Assembly (NCBI RefSeq): GCF_002238045.1
Contig: NZ_NBYO01000003.1
Coordinates: forward strand, 310,001-374,000
Direction of reading: 5' to 3'
DNA from: Notoacmeibacter marinus
Lineage (GTDB): Bacteria > Pseudomonadota > Alphaproteobacteria > Rhizobiales > Rhizobiaceae
Length of the DNA stretch: 64,000 nt
A program made the position numbers and the translations under genes. Below, piece by piece: positions 1 through 9,313 of the stretch (within the stretch, counting starts at the first letter, position 1; every line of letters begins with the position of its first letter). The notes beneath the pieces are model-generated. The model saw nothing but the letters and a program-made list of their open reading frames with translations, was not told the origin of the DNA and did no database searches.

Positions 1-103
1 TAATGACAGCGCGCGGGCCAAGCACGAGTGCCCGACCATGGGCGAGCCGCCATTGCCGCTCGGCGAACGGATCGCCCGACTCGATCGACGCGGTTGTGGT
101 CAT
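1..103 (-). CDS. folP: Dihydropteroate synthase, N-terminal fragment (runs off the left edge)
   Basis: Only the first 34 codons are present. They begin MTTTASIESG and end in LAHGRALVLGPRAVI, cut exactly where FolP proteins continue into the MGILNVTPDSFSDGG pterin-binding motif. The leader 'WRL..GR.L.LGPRAV' resembles rhizobial FolP N-termini. A clear Shine-Dalgarno (AGGGAGG) lies about 6 nt before the ATG. FolP would join hydroxymethyl-dihydropterin diphosphate to p-aminobenzoate in folate synthesis. The identification rests on a short stretch, so it is provisional. Confidence 0.55.
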   Translation of the reverse strand, partial: MTTTASIESGDPFAERQWRLAHGRALVLGPRAVI

Positions 104-162
104 GGCTCGCCTCCCTGTCGATCTTTTTCTTCCAGCCCGCCCATGCCACAGGATCATTCAAG

Positions 163-195
163 AAAAAAGGGAGGGCCGTGAGACCCTCCCTTTTT
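163..195. terminator. Bidirectional intrinsic terminator
   Basis: A perfect 7-bp stem (GGGAGGG at 169-175 with CCCTCCC at 184-190) closes an 8-nt loop and is flanked by six A on the left and five T on the right. On the minus strand the stem is followed by a U run, so it ends the transcript of the large coiled-coil gene whose stop is at 220. Confidence 0.85.
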
Positions 196-219
196 GATTA
201 TCGAGTGGAAGGCGTCCTC

Positions 220-3200
220 TTAGCGAAGACGGCCGCTGGCATGGGCAAGCATGGTAAAGACCTTGCCCTGGTCGCTGCCGAGATAACGTTCCAGCGCCGC
301 ACCATCCTTGGATGCGGACTGCAGGAGGCGTTCGAAATCCTCGCAATAGCGGTCCACGGCGTTGCGGAATTCACGGTCCTTATCGTATTTGGCGCGAATA
401 TCGTCAAAGGTGCGCTGTCCCTTCAGCGTGTAAAGCCGGCGGGTGAAGACGTTGCGTTCTCCAGCCTGATAGCGCTTCCACAGATCGAGAGCGGCGTTCT
501 GATCGATGGCCCGGGCGATATCGACCGATAGCGAATTGAGGCTGTCGACCACCTGCCCTGGCGAACGGCGCTCGGACTGCGTCGGTTCTTCGTCATGGCT
601 CGCACGGCGCAGAAGGCCGCGTACCCAGGAATCGCTCTCATCCGCCGCACTCGGCACTGTTTCTGCGGGCCGGTAGGCCGGACGCGATGGCGCAGCACTG
701 GCAGCTTCCGCACGCGGAATATCAGACTGCGCCGGCGCTGCGGGTGCGGTCGGATAAGCGCCTGAGGGCGGCGAAACATTCTCCATGCCCACAGCGGCCC
801 GCATGGGCGGCGCCTCAGCCTGCGGTTGCGTGACGACAGAAGCGGATTGGCTGACGATCTGCGACAATTCCCGAAGCGCGCTGATCTGGTCGGCCACCGC
901 GCGACGCATCTTGCTCGTGCTCTCGCGCGTCTCGTCGGGCAGATCGAACACGCCGCGCTTCAGTTCGCCGCGGGTCTCTTCCAGTTCCTTGCGAATATCC
1001 TGCGCGGTCTTGCGCATTTCTTCCGTGGCGTCTGCAAAACGACCGGTCGCCGCTTCGACCGCGGCCGAGACCTGCTTGTCCAGCGTGTCCGTCGTCTCGC
1101 TGACGCGACTGCGCAGACCATCGGTCGTTTCGGAGACCCTTTGGGTCAGACCGTCGGTCTTCTCCGTCAGTTCGGTGGCCAGTGTTTCTGTGGCACTACG
1201 CGCACGGCTTTCCACATTGGAGATCGCGCCGGACACCAGAAGCTCGAAGCCCTTCATCGACTTTTCGATTTCCTGGCTGCGCAGGACCAGGCCATCCGCC
1301 AGATCGCGCAACGCATCCTGCCGGTCGGTTACGGTCGACGAGAGATTTGACTGCGCGGCGTTCAGCAGATCGGTCGCCTCGCGCAGCATGCCGCCGTGCT
1401 GGTCCAGCGTGGCGACGATGGATGCGACATCGCGCAGTGTCCCGCCGGACATTTCATGCAAGCGCTCCGAATTGTCGTCCATCAGGCGGGCGGAAGCAGC
1501 AAGATTGCGGCTGGCCTCCTCGCTGCGGCTCGACAGCCGTTCGATCGTCTCCGAAAGCGAACCATCCACTTCGCCGAGGCTTTCGCGGGCGCTTGCGATC
1601 AATTGATCGAGGCGACCGTTGGATGTCGAAAGCCGGCCAATCAGGCTGCCCACTTCCTCGCTGAGCGAGCTGCGAGCGTTTTCCATTGCCGTCAACGTCT
1701 CGGCGGTGCGATGCGCCAAAGCGTTGACGAGCTTGGCGTTTTCTGCCCGCAAATGCTCGGTTGCCGCGCGGCTCGCTTCTTCCAACTGCCCCTGCAGGGT
1801 GGACCCCTGCTCCGCCAACCGATCGATCAGTGGAGCGGCCGTTTCGTCAAGGATACGGTTGAAGTCGGTCGCACGCATGGCAAGGCTGGTGTTGAGTTCG
1901 CGGCTACGCGCATTCAGCGTGTCTTCGATCTGCTTGCTATGGCCAGACAGCGCTTCATTAATTTCGTTCACGCGGCCGGAGAGCGTTTCTTCGATTTCCT
2001 TCGCACGGTTGGACAAGGTCTCGTCGATACCGTTCGTGGTGCTTTCGATGACTTCGCCAAGCTCACGGGCGCGAACCGAAATGCTGTCGCTCAGTTCACC
2101 CGTCCGACGCTCCAGATCGGCCTTCGTTTCACCAACGGTAGCGGCAAAGCGCTCCCCGGCCCTGTCGGCGCCAGCCTTCAACGCGGCCTCAACTTCAGCG
2201 ACACCGCTACCGAGCCGCTGATCTATTTCTTCGAACGCTTTGGCGATCGTTTCAGCTCGGTTGCGCAGATCGCTATTGGTCAGGCTTGTGCGAGTACGGA
2301 TGCGGTCATCAGCTTCGCTGAAGGCGCGTTCCACGTCGGTGACTGTCTCACGAACGCGATCGCGATTGGCGTCCAACACATTGGCGAAATCGCTGTCTGC
2401 CGCCGCAATCGTCTGCATGATGGCTTCGACGCGATCGTTCAGCTGATTGCCGGTCTGCGACATGCCGTCGGCAAGACGCATCTCCGCCGCGGCAAGAAGG
2501 GTCTGGAGTTCAGCGATCCGCTCGGCGATATTTTCGGCCGATCCGGCGACCGAACGGCCCAACTGATGGCCGGCAGCTTCGACCAGTCCTTCCATATCGC
2601 CAACGCGATTACGCAATGCATCGCCAGCCTTTTCGGCCGATGCGACGAAGCGATCGCCGAGATCGGCAAGGGTGCGGTCGACAGCCTCCGCTTCGCTCGT
2701 CAGCGAGCCCTTCAGCCCGTCGACACGAGCGCCCATGCGCTCGACCTGTTCGTCGACATCACGGAACAAGCCACGAAGGTTCTCGGTCCGCTCCACAAGG
2801 CGGCGCTCGGCTTCCTCGCCTGCACGGCCCGCATCCTCGGCCAGGCGTTCCCCGGCCTCGACGACAACGCCGCGCAATGAGCTGGCCACTGTGCCGGCCG
2901 ATTGCTCCAGCGCACGCCGAACGCCGTCAGCGCCAACGGTCAGGGCGTTTTCCATCGTCGTCGAACGCTCATCGATCATGCTCAGCCGTTCGGCGAAGAC
3001 GCTATCGAGGCGTTCACTGCCGCCACGAACTTCGTCCATCAAATGGCCGATCAGATCGGACAGACGTTCCCGATTGTCATGGCTCTTGGCGAATTCCGCA
3101 GCGATCTTGTCGGACAGTTCCGTCTGGATCCGCTCCGCTTCGGACACATCGTCACGCAGCGCATTGGCGATGCGATCACGGCCTTCCTCGAGACGGCCGA

Positions 3201-5688
3201 TCATATTGTCGAGACGGTCGTCGACCAGACGCGCCATCTCGCTCGAAAGAGCGCCAACACGTTCCGAAAGACGAGCGCTGCCCTGATCAATCGAGGCCGT
3301 GAGCTCATCGCGAGCGCTGCTCATCGTACCCGCCAGTTTCTTTGTACGGTCCAGCAGCGTGGCGTTCATGGCATCGGCGCGGGTCTGTAGTGCGTCATTC
3401 AGACGTTCGGTGTTGCTCTCCAGCGCCCTGGCGCGCGTGTCGAACTCACCCAGCAGCATTTCGCCGCGTTCGTCGAGATTGACGCGGATGGCCTCGAGGC
3501 GGTTGTCGAACTGCTGGCCGAATTCGCCGGTGGCAGTGTTCATCCGGTCCATCGTCTCGCGCGAGCGGGTTTCCAGCGTTTCGCCGAGACCTGTGGCCGC
3601 ACTGTCGAGACGTTCCACTGCCTGCTGCGTCCGGCTCTCGAGGGCCTCGCCCACGCGCGTCGCCACGCCGTCGATGCGCTCCAGGCTGTCGCGGCTGTAA
3701 CTGTCGAGCGTCTGGCCGAATGCGTTCGCCGATTCGCCGACTTTTTCGTCAAAGGCCTCACGATGGTGGGTGAGTGTTTCGTCCAGCCTGTCGAGATGAC
3801 CGGCGATCGTTCCGACGAAGTTCTCTTCGCCCGCACTGACCGTATCGGCGAAGGAGCGCGTCCCGTCCGTGAGCGTGGACGACAGGCTGGACGCCCGTTC
3901 TTCCATGATCTCCGAAAGCTCGGCGATTCGCGCATCCAGTGATGCGGCGAGTCCGGCGCCGAGCGCGGAACCCTTGTCTTCCAGACGCGCCAGCCGCTCA
4001 TCCAGAGAGCCGATGAGACGATCGTTTATCGCGGCACCCTTGGATTCCAGCGCATCGATACGTTCGTCGAGGGTGCCGGAAATCGTCGAGGTCATCGCCA
4101 CGCTGCGTTCGTTCAGAATGGCAAGCCGGCCATCGAGGGCATCGGCGATCTTTTTCTCGATCTCAGAGGTCTTGCCGTCCAGCGTTTCGAGACGCCCGTC
4201 GACGGACTGCGCAAAGCGGATGGCAAAAGCATCGCTGCGCTCATCAATGGCGGTCAGCCGCTCGTCCAGCGCAGCGGACACGCCTTCCTCGAACCGGCGG
4301 CCGCGTTCCGTCATCTTTTCAACGGTCTGGTCCAGGCCCGTGGTGGTCTCTGCGATACGCTGAAGCAGCGGCGTCGCTGTCTCATCGAGACGCGTTCCAA
4401 CGGAATCGGCGATTGCGCCGATGGCGGCAACCCGCTCATCCAGCAGATTACTCAGCCCTTCGCCAGAGAGCGAAAGCTGCGAGGATAGGGAGGTCGAGGC
4501 CTTGAGAATATTGTCGCGAATGAAATCGGTCGATTCGCTCAGCTCGTCGCGCAGCGCTTCGTGGGAAACGCGGACGGTTTCGCGCATGCGTTCGGCATGG
4601 TGGGAAACGGCGTCGCGTTCGGCTGCCAGGCCATCGAGCAAACCGCGCATGCGCGATTCATTCTCTGCATAAGAGCGTTCCAGTTCGCCCATTTCGCCGC
4701 GCATGACGCTTTCGAGACCGGCGGCGCGATTGATGGCCGTATCGATCCCTTCCTGCATGGCGCGGACTTCACGCCGCACGGCCGATCCGACCGTGTGGAC
4801 ACGCTCCATCGCCAGTTCTTCCGGCTCCACCAGCCGATAGGCGATCTCCGTCATGGACTGCGCGACCATGCGCATTTCCTGAGCCCGGCGGATCAGCGAG
4901 GCAAAGGCAAAGAAAAGAAGGCAGGGAATGAAGGCGATCAGTAGCGTGATGAGAAGAGCTGGCGAGGACGTCACGTTCTGAAGCGTACCGGCTTCCCAAA
5001 CCGGCGCGTCGAAGACGAAACCAGCCACGGCGAAGGTGCCGATGAACCACACGATGGAAACGAGCGCCGCAACCCAATAAGCGATCAGAGGCGCGCCACG
5101 GCGCAACGATGCGATTGTGGCGCGATAATCCTTGCGCCGATCATCATCATTGGCTGCGGCAAAGCGGCCCCGTTCCGGGGTTGGATCATTACTGGCTATG
5201 GGTGCAGCGCTCGTTTTCGAGCTCGCTGCCACCCCGCCCGCTGCGGCCGCACCGGCGGCGGCGGCAACCGGCGTTTCATCGCCAGCAATGGCCGTATCGG
5301 CTTGCGCCGTCTCCGTCAGGCCAGTCTGGAAATCGTAGGTGTCGAGTTCCGCGGCAAAATCGTTCTGCGCCTCATCCGCGGCCAATTCGAAATCATCGGC
5401 CGTGGTCGTCCATGCAGGCTGCTCTGCCTCGAAAGGTTCCGGCGCAGTGGTTTCGTCGCTGCCTTCGGATGTCAGATCGCGCGCGGCGGTCTCGATCTGC
5501 GCGGTCAACTCATCAAGGTCAAATTCCTCGAGCTGAAACGACTGATCGCCAGCTGCGACCGGCGTGGCATCTTGCACCTGTTCGTCGCCGAACTCGGCCT
5601 CGATCTCTCCGATATCCAGATCGAAATCGCCATCGAGCAGACCTTCAAGGTCCTCGAAATTCTCTTTTTCGTTGGGTTTGCCGGCCAT
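220..5688 (-). CDS. Giant membrane-anchored coiled-coil protein, GPR (growth pole ring)-like / apolipoprotein A1/A4/E-repeat protein
   Basis: Predicted 1822 residues. The order is an acidic N-terminal ~195 residues (rich in Asp, Glu and Ala), two membrane segments at about 200-226 and 243-265 separated by a short loop, then about 1400 residues of nearly continuous coiled coil with 22-residue repeats, a low-complexity Pro/Ala stretch, and a distinct ~110-residue C-terminal domain beginning near 'SPGQVVDSLNSLS'. Both helical ends would lie in the cytoplasm. Size and architecture match GPR of Agrobacterium, which forms a ring at the growing pole and is needed for polar growth; homology is inferred from architecture and was not searched. 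The ATG at 5688 is preferred over the GTG at 5697 because AAAGG lies 8 nt before it. The gene stands alone, with a terminator behind it. Confidence 0.75.
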   Translation of the reverse strand: MAGKPNEKENFEDLEGLLDGDFDLDIGEIEAEFGDEQVQDATPVAAGDQSFQLEEFDLDELTAQIETAARDLTSEGSDETTAPEPFEAEQPAWTTTADDFELAADEAQNDFAAELDTYDFQTGLTETAQADTAIAGDETPVAAAAGAAAAGGVAASSKTSAAPIASNDPTPERGRFAAANDDDRRKDYRATIASLRRGAPLIAYWVAALVSIVWFIGTFAVAGFVFDAPVWEAGTLQNVTSSPALLITLLIAFIPCLLFFAFASLIRRAQEMRMVAQSMTEIAYRLVEPEELAMERVHTVGSAVRREVRAMQEGIDTAINRAAGLESVMRGEMGELERSYAENESRMRGLLDGLAAERDAVSHHAERMRETVRVSHEALRDELSESTDFIRDNILKASTSLSSQLSLSGEGLSNLLDERVAAIGAIADSVGTRLDETATPLLQRIAETTTGLDQTVEKMTERGRRFEEGVSAALDERLTAIDERSDAFAIRFAQSVDGRLETLDGKTSEIEKKIADALDGRLAILNERSVAMTSTISGTLDERIDALESKGAAINDRLIGSLDERLARLEDKGSALGAGLAASLDARIAELSEIMEERASSLSSTLTDGTRSFADTVSAGEENFVGTIAGHLDRLDETLTHHREAFDEKVGESANAFGQTLDSYSRDSLERIDGVATRVGEALESRTQQAVERLDSAATGLGETLETRSRETMDRMNTATGEFGQQFDNRLEAIRVNLDERGEMLLGEFDTRARALESNTERLNDALQTRADAMNATLLDRTKKLAGTMSSARDELTASIDQGSARLSERVGALSSEMARLVDDRLDNMIGRLEEGRDRIANALRDDVSEAERIQTELSDKIAAEFAKSHDNRERLSDLIGHLMDEVRGGSERLDSVFAERLSMIDERSTTMENALTVGADGVRRALEQSAGTVASSLRGVVVEAGERLAEDAGRAGEEAERRLVERTENLRGLFRDVDEQVERMGARVDGLKGSLTSEAEAVDRTLADLGDRFVASAEKAGDALRNRVGDMEGLVEAAGHQLGRSVAGSAENIAERIAELQTLLAAAEMRLADGMSQTGNQLNDRVEAIMQTIAAADSDFANVLDANRDRVRETVTDVERAFSEADDRIRTRTSLTNSDLRNRAETIAKAFEEIDQRLGSGVAEVEAALKAGADRAGERFAATVGETKADLERRTGELSDSISVRARELGEVIESTTNGIDETLSNRAKEIEETLSGRVNEINEALSGHSKQIEDTLNARSRELNTSLAMRATDFNRILDETAAPLIDRLAEQGSTLQGQLEEASRAATEHLRAENAKLVNALAHRTAETLTAMENARSSLSEEVGSLIGRLSTSNGRLDQLIASARESLGEVDGSLSETIERLSSRSEEASRNLAASARLMDDNSERLHEMSGGTLRDVASIVATLDQHGGMLREATDLLNAAQSNLSSTVTDRQDALRDLADGLVLRSQEIEKSMKGFELLVSGAISNVESRARSATETLATELTEKTDGLTQRVSETTDGLRSRVSETTDTLDKQVSAAVEAATGRFADATEEMRKTAQDIRKELEETRGELKRGVFDLPDETRESTSKMRRAVADQISALRELSQIVSQSASVVTQPQAEAPPMRAAVGMENVSPPSGAYPTAPAAPAQSDIPRAEAASAAPSRPAYRPAETVPSAADESDSWVRGLLRRASHDEEPTQSERRSPGQVVDSLNSLSVDIARAIDQNAALDLWKRYQAGERNVFTRRLYTLKGQRTFDDIRAKYDKDREFRNAVDRYCEDFERLLQSASKDGAALERYLGSDQGKVFTMLAHASGRLR
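3925..4272 (-). repeat. Tandem 22-residue (66-bp period) apolipoprotein-type repeats within the GPR-like gene
   Basis: The protein motif [AST]-[LV]-D-[EG]-R-[LI] recurs every 22 residues: ALDERL, SVDGRL, ALDGRL, TLDERI, SLDERL, SLDARI. Each is followed by a similar 16-residue filler, and the spacing of exactly 22 holds across all these units. This is the period of apolipoprotein A1/A4/E repeats (two 11-mers). The DNA copies have diverged, so the repeat is at protein level. Looser copies continue through much of the coiled coil. Confidence 0.8.
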
Positions 5689-5899
5689 ACGCAACACCTT
5701 TGTCTACCGGTTCCAGCCACTCCTTCGGAGTGAAGCCCGCCATTGAAAGCGGACGCATGAGCCACAACCATACTACTTCCATCGTAAAGACAGCGAGCCC
5801 GGTTTAAAACCATTTCGTCCGGGCTTCTTCATTTGTCTTTAAGTTTAGTTAACGCCGAGCGGAGCCAGCATTTTCCTTGGGCACAGCTCTATGGCCTCG

Positions 5900-5914
5900 T
5901 TAAGGCAAGGTTAA
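5900..5914. promoter_or_regulatory. Candidate CtrA-binding site (TTAA-N7-TTAA)
   Basis: The sequence TTAAGGCAAGGTTAA matches the CtrA full-site consensus exactly. It lies 61 bp before the Hpt start and about 210 bp before the GPR-like start, in their shared upstream region. A second near-site, TTAA-N6-TTAA, is at 5839-5852. CtrA is the master cell-cycle response regulator of alphaproteobacteria. Occupancy is inferred. Confidence 0.5.
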
Positions 5915-5975
5915 GCGAAACGGTCCCATTATCGTTACAAACCTTATCAGCGCCCTTTGGCCGCAGGAGTTCGCC

Positions 5976-6353
5976 ATGATCCTTGCACGCAAAATCCAGT
6001 CCGTCGCGTTCGACCGACCAGGTGGCGAACGATGCGCCAAATCGAAGGGCCGGCCGATCGATCTGGATCATCTGTCCGAGCAGACATTCGGCGACCGGGC
6101 CCTTGGCGAGGAAGTGCTCCGACTCTTCTGCACGCAGGTTCAGCAAAGTGCGGCGTCCCTGAAGCACGCCTCGAGCGAAGAGCGGCATTTTCTGGCTCAT
6201 GCGCTGAAGGGCTCCGCCCGCGGCGTCGGCGCAATGGATCTTGCGGATGTGGCGGCCCGGCTGGAAAGCGATCGCGACAACGATCAAGCCCTCGGCGAGC
6301 TCTTTACCGAAATCGAGCGCGTACAGGAATTCTGCGCCTCGATCCTTCGCTGA
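5976..6353 (+). CDS. Hpt-domain histidine phosphotransfer protein
   Basis: 125 residues, essentially one Hpt four-helix domain. The phosphoacceptor is His75 in the motif HALKGSARGVGA, which fits the family pattern HxLKGxA. There is no kinase or receiver domain, so this is a stand-alone relay protein that would carry phosphate between response-regulator domains in the cytoplasm. GCAGGAG lies about 6 nt before the ATG. It is divergent from the GPR-like gene and has a CtrA-type box upstream. The partner kinase and regulator are not in the window. Confidence 0.85.
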   Translation: MILARKIQSVAFDRPGGERCAKSKGRPIDLDHLSEQTFGDRALGEEVLRLFCTQVQQSAASLKHASSEERHFLAHALKGSARGVGAMDLADVAARLESDRDNDQALGELFTEIERVQEFCASILR

Positions 6354-6381
6354 GACGCCACCTGCCTTTGCTTCGGCGGAG

Positions 6382-6410
6382 TTGACAGCTCTCTCAAGCT
6401 TTGCCAATCG
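6382..6410 (+). promoter_or_regulatory. Possible promoter of the ferredoxin gene
   Basis: A perfect TTGACA -35 hexamer lies at 6382-6387. Seventeen bases later is CAATCG, a poor -10 match. It lies 60-90 bp upstream of the ferredoxin ATG in an otherwise non-coding gap after the Hpt stop. Confidence 0.3.
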
Positions 6411-6472
6411 GACACCGACCAGAAACGGGCGGGTCGTTCCGTTCGCGCCATTCCTTCCTCTCTGAGGGTCTC

Positions 6473-6793
6473 ATGCCGAAAATCACCTTCGTTGCCCCTG
6501 ACGGGACGCGCTTCGATATCGCCGCCGAAAACGGCGCCACGCTGATGGAAACGGCCGTTCGGAACGCCGTTCCGGGAATCGAAGCGGAATGCGGCGGCGC
6601 CTGCGCCTGCGCCACCTGTCATGTCTATATCGACGAGCCCTTCATGAAGATGGTCGGCGAGCCGGACGTCATGGAAGAAGACATGCTCGATCTCGCCTAT
6701 GACGCGCGCGAGACCTCGCGCCTGTCGTGTCAGGTGCCGATCATCGATGAGATGGACGGTATGGTCGTGACCGTACCGGAGCGTCAGGCCTGA
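6473..6793 (+). CDS. Adrenodoxin-type 2Fe-2S ferredoxin
   Basis: 106 residues with the plant/adrenodoxin ferredoxin cluster ligands Cys40, Cys46, Cys49 (ECGGACACATCHVY) and Cys86 (RLSCQVP). The region before Cys86 (MLDLAYDARETSRLSC) is typical of the ferredoxin VI/adrenodoxin group that donates electrons to cytochrome P450s or to Fe-S and haem assembly enzymes. The reading frame is open further upstream, but the ATG at 6473 gives the normal family N-terminus (MPKITF). The Shine-Dalgarno is GAGGG. No redox partner gene is adjacent. Confidence 0.9.
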   Translation: MPKITFVAPDGTRFDIAAENGATLMETAVRNAVPGIEAECGGACACATCHVYIDEPFMKMVGEPDVMEEDMLDLAYDARETSRLSCQVPIIDEMDGMVVTVPERQA

Positions 6794-6825
6794 CGACCGC
6801 GGTTCGGCGCTCCTGAACGCCCTAT

Positions 6826-7458
6826 TCAGATCAGACCGAGCGCCCAGTTGACGATCCGGCTGGCAACGTCTTCGAACGCCAGATTGAGCGTGCTGGCGTA
6901 GGCATCCGGACCGGACCCCGCGACAGCGACTTCTGCATCGAAGGAAGCCTGCCGAACCACCTGACCGTTCCGGTCATTAAGCAGCCGCACCGAAATCTCC
7001 ACGAACGCAGTTTCCGGGCCGGAGGCACGGATCTCGAAGGCGCGAATATCGGTGATGAGCTGATAGTCGATCGCGAGCCCCTCGCCCGGCGTACCGACAC
7101 CGGCAATGCCGGCCATTTCGAAGGATTGCAGAAGCCTTGCCTGGACCAGAAGCGGCAGCCGATCGCTCCACTGCGCGCCGTCCAGATAGGTCACCATGGT
7201 CGGCGACGTCATAACCACGATGTTCTGCCCATCCAAGGCCTTGATCGCGCTCGGCTCCGGCAGCAGAATCTGCCGGCGGGTGGAAAGGCGCGTCTGCGGA
7301 TCGGGTGCAGTCAGGCCAAACGTATCGAGCTCCGGCGAACCGCCGCCCACCAGCGCGCAACCTGGCAGAACGGCCACAAAGACGGCCATCAGCAATAGGC
7401 GCAGGCTTTTTGCAACATTATCGCCAAACATCTTGATCGTCGAATGTGGATCGCTCAC
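6826..7458 (-). CDS. ABC-type transport auxiliary lipoprotein of the Mla/MCE system
   Basis: 210 residues with a lipoprotein signal: hydrophobic LLLMAVFVAV followed by the lipobox LPGC, with Cys at about residue 34. The mature part matches the ABC-transporter auxiliary lipoprotein family (PqiC-like): beta-rich, with 'RLLVQARLLQSFE'-type and 'Y.L...I..F' segments. It is the last gene of the mlaE-mlaF-mlaD-lipoprotein operon, 157 nt after the MlaD stop. It probably sits at the outer membrane and links the MCE shuttle to it. An internal Met (MFGDNV) is an alternative start. Confidence 0.75.
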   Translation of the reverse strand: MSDPHSTIKMFGDNVAKSLRLLLMAVFVAVLPGCALVGGGSPELDTFGLTAPDPQTRLSTRRQILLPEPSAIKALDGQNIVVMTSPTMVTYLDGAQWSDRLPLLVQARLLQSFEMAGIAGVGTPGEGLAIDYQLITDIRAFEIRASGPETAFVEISVRLLNDRNGQVVRQASFDAEVAVAGSGPDAYASTLNLAFEDVASRIVNWALGLI

Positions 7459-7615
7459 GGAAATACGCTTCTCTTCCCTCGTTCTCGCCCCGTTGAGAAC
7501 GTTTACGCGGCGCGACTAGGCGGCACGCCATCGAATAATGTCAAGGAAGGTCCGACCTGTTCGGCAGTTCGCACCTTCCATCGGCCTCGTCGTGTCGCCG
7601 CCGCGCCACGTTTTC

Positions 7616-9277
7616 TTATCGTCTCTGGCGACCGTCATAACTGCGCACCTGTCCTTCTCCGCCGGTAATGATCCGCTGCGGATTGCGGCCCAACTCCGTC
7701 AGGCTTCGCTCGATCCGCTCGATGGACCTGCTTGCCTGGGTAATGAGGGACCGCACGTCCTTCAGTCCGCGATCGGTGAAGTTCTGAATCGAGCCGGCGA
7801 TCGGATCGATGCGGCTATTCAAGGTGTTGGAGGTCTGCTGGATCGTGACCGCAGCCTCGCGAATGCTCGCCAGGGTACGCTGCGCTTCGGTCATCAATGT
7901 GTTGCCGGCATCGGCGTCCAGCCCGCCCATGAAGGCGTCGGCCTTGGCCAGAATGCCGTCGATGCGAACCGAAGCCGCATTCAACCGTTCGGCAAGCTCA
8001 CGCGTATTTTCAACCGCCTGCTCGACTTCCTGCGGTTCGACCGTCTCCAGAATCGCTTCGGCGCGTTCGACCGATTGCTGCACGCTTCTGACGATCGGAT
8101 CGATCCGCGAGCCGACATCCTCGGTGATAGCCTGCAGCGAGGAGAGCGTCGACCGGGCATCTGCCACCAGCGCGCTGCCGGCGCCCGGCTCCACATCGCC
8201 AAGGAAGGTATCGGCCTTTGCAACCACCGTATCGACTCGTTCGGTCAGGGTGGTCAGCCGCTCCGAAACCTGACGCGCATTTGCGACGGTCTGGCCGATA
8301 TCTTCCGATTCCACGCCATCGAGTATGGCTTCGGTCTTCTGCAGGGTGTTCTGAAGGCTGGCGACGATCGGATCGATGCGCTGTTCCACATTGGCCACCA
8401 CCTGCCGGACCGATGACAATGTTTCGCTCGCATCGGTCATGAACTGCTGGCCGACGCCGGGCTCCAGTTCGCCGATGAAGGTTTCAGCCTGCGCCACCAC
8501 GCCGGAAACCCGCTCCGACGCAGCCACGAGTTCCTCGGTGATTTTCCGGACATTGGCCACGGACTGGCCGAGATCTTCCGGATTGATGGCGGTCAGCAAT
8601 TGCTCGATCTGCCTGACCGAGCCCTCGATCGTGCCGGACAGACCGCCAATCGTTTCGGACAGATCTCCGGCGGCGGCCAGGAAATTACCGATCTCGTCGG
8701 AATTGTCCGCCAGCGCGGAAGTGAACTCTTCGACATTCTTCAGCGACTGGGTCAGCGGCTGGCGCGCATCGCTCGTAAAGCCCTCCAGTTCGCCTACCAC
8801 CTCGTTGACGCGGTTTAGAATGCTTTCTCCCGTTTCCATAAGGGTTGCCAGCTGGGACGGCTGGGCCTGAATGATCGCGCTGCGATTCTCCGCGGCCGCC
8901 TTGCGTAGGATGTTCTCTTCGTTCGGATCGCCGCCGGACAGTTCGATATTGGCCGTGCCTGTCAGACCGGCGATGCCGACGCCAGCTCGGGTCGAGGGCG
9001 TCACCGGCGTTGCGATGTCGACCTGCGCGTTCGCGAGCGCAACATCGGGGCGCGAACCATCGATGAAAACGGATGAAATGGTACCGACCCGCACACCGTT
9101 AAAGGTGACGAGGCTGCCGCGTGTGAGGCCGCTCGCAGAGCCGGGAATCTGGAACTGAACCGGCACCATCTCCGCCTTGTCGCCCGCACCGCTCGTCCAA
9201 TAGACGAAGCCGAAAGCGGCCAGCAGCAGCACAATGGTGAAGGCACCGACTGCAACGTAATTGGCGCGTGTTTCCAT
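7616..9277 (-). CDS. mlaD: MlaD-family MCE-domain lipid-binding protein
   Basis: 553 residues. An N-terminal membrane anchor (about 10-30, YVAVGAFTIVLLLAAFGFVYW) is followed by one MCE domain (about 38-120, with 'SGLTRGSLVTFNGVRVGTI'), then a ~400-residue helical region with repeated 'RIDPIV.S.Q' and 'A..F.G..EPGAG' segments. This long-tailed form, rather than the short E. coli MlaD, is common in alphaproteobacteria. The MCE ring binds phospholipid in the periplasm while the tail may form a tunnel. It lies 36 nt behind mlaF. Confidence 0.88.
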   Translation of the reverse strand: METRANYVAVGAFTIVLLLAAFGFVYWTSGAGDKAEMVPVQFQIPGSASGLTRGSLVTFNGVRVGTISSVFIDGSRPDVALANAQVDIATPVTPSTRAGVGIAGLTGTANIELSGGDPNEENILRKAAAENRSAIIQAQPSQLATLMETGESILNRVNEVVGELEGFTSDARQPLTQSLKNVEEFTSALADNSDEIGNFLAAAGDLSETIGGLSGTIEGSVRQIEQLLTAINPEDLGQSVANVRKITEELVAASERVSGVVAQAETFIGELEPGVGQQFMTDASETLSSVRQVVANVEQRIDPIVASLQNTLQKTEAILDGVESEDIGQTVANARQVSERLTTLTERVDTVVAKADTFLGDVEPGAGSALVADARSTLSSLQAITEDVGSRIDPIVRSVQQSVERAEAILETVEPQEVEQAVENTRELAERLNAASVRIDGILAKADAFMGGLDADAGNTLMTEAQRTLASIREAAVTIQQTSNTLNSRIDPIAGSIQNFTDRGLKDVRSLITQASRSIERIERSLTELGRNPQRIITGGEGQVRSYDGRQRR

Positions 9278-9313
9278 AAGTCGTTCATCACTTCGCTGCA
9301 GCCGCGGAGGCGA

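Noticed and set aside
785-3700. Several long plus-strand frames opposite the GPR-like gene
   Set aside because: They are antisense shadows of a very long, GC-rich, repeat-bearing coding frame, with Ser/Arg-rich low-complexity translations and no domains.
5796-5825. Stem AGCCCGG...CCGGGCT with T-containing tail upstream of the Hpt gene
   Set aside because: The loop is 16 nt, there is no clean U run, and no plus-strand gene precedes it, so a terminator is not supported.
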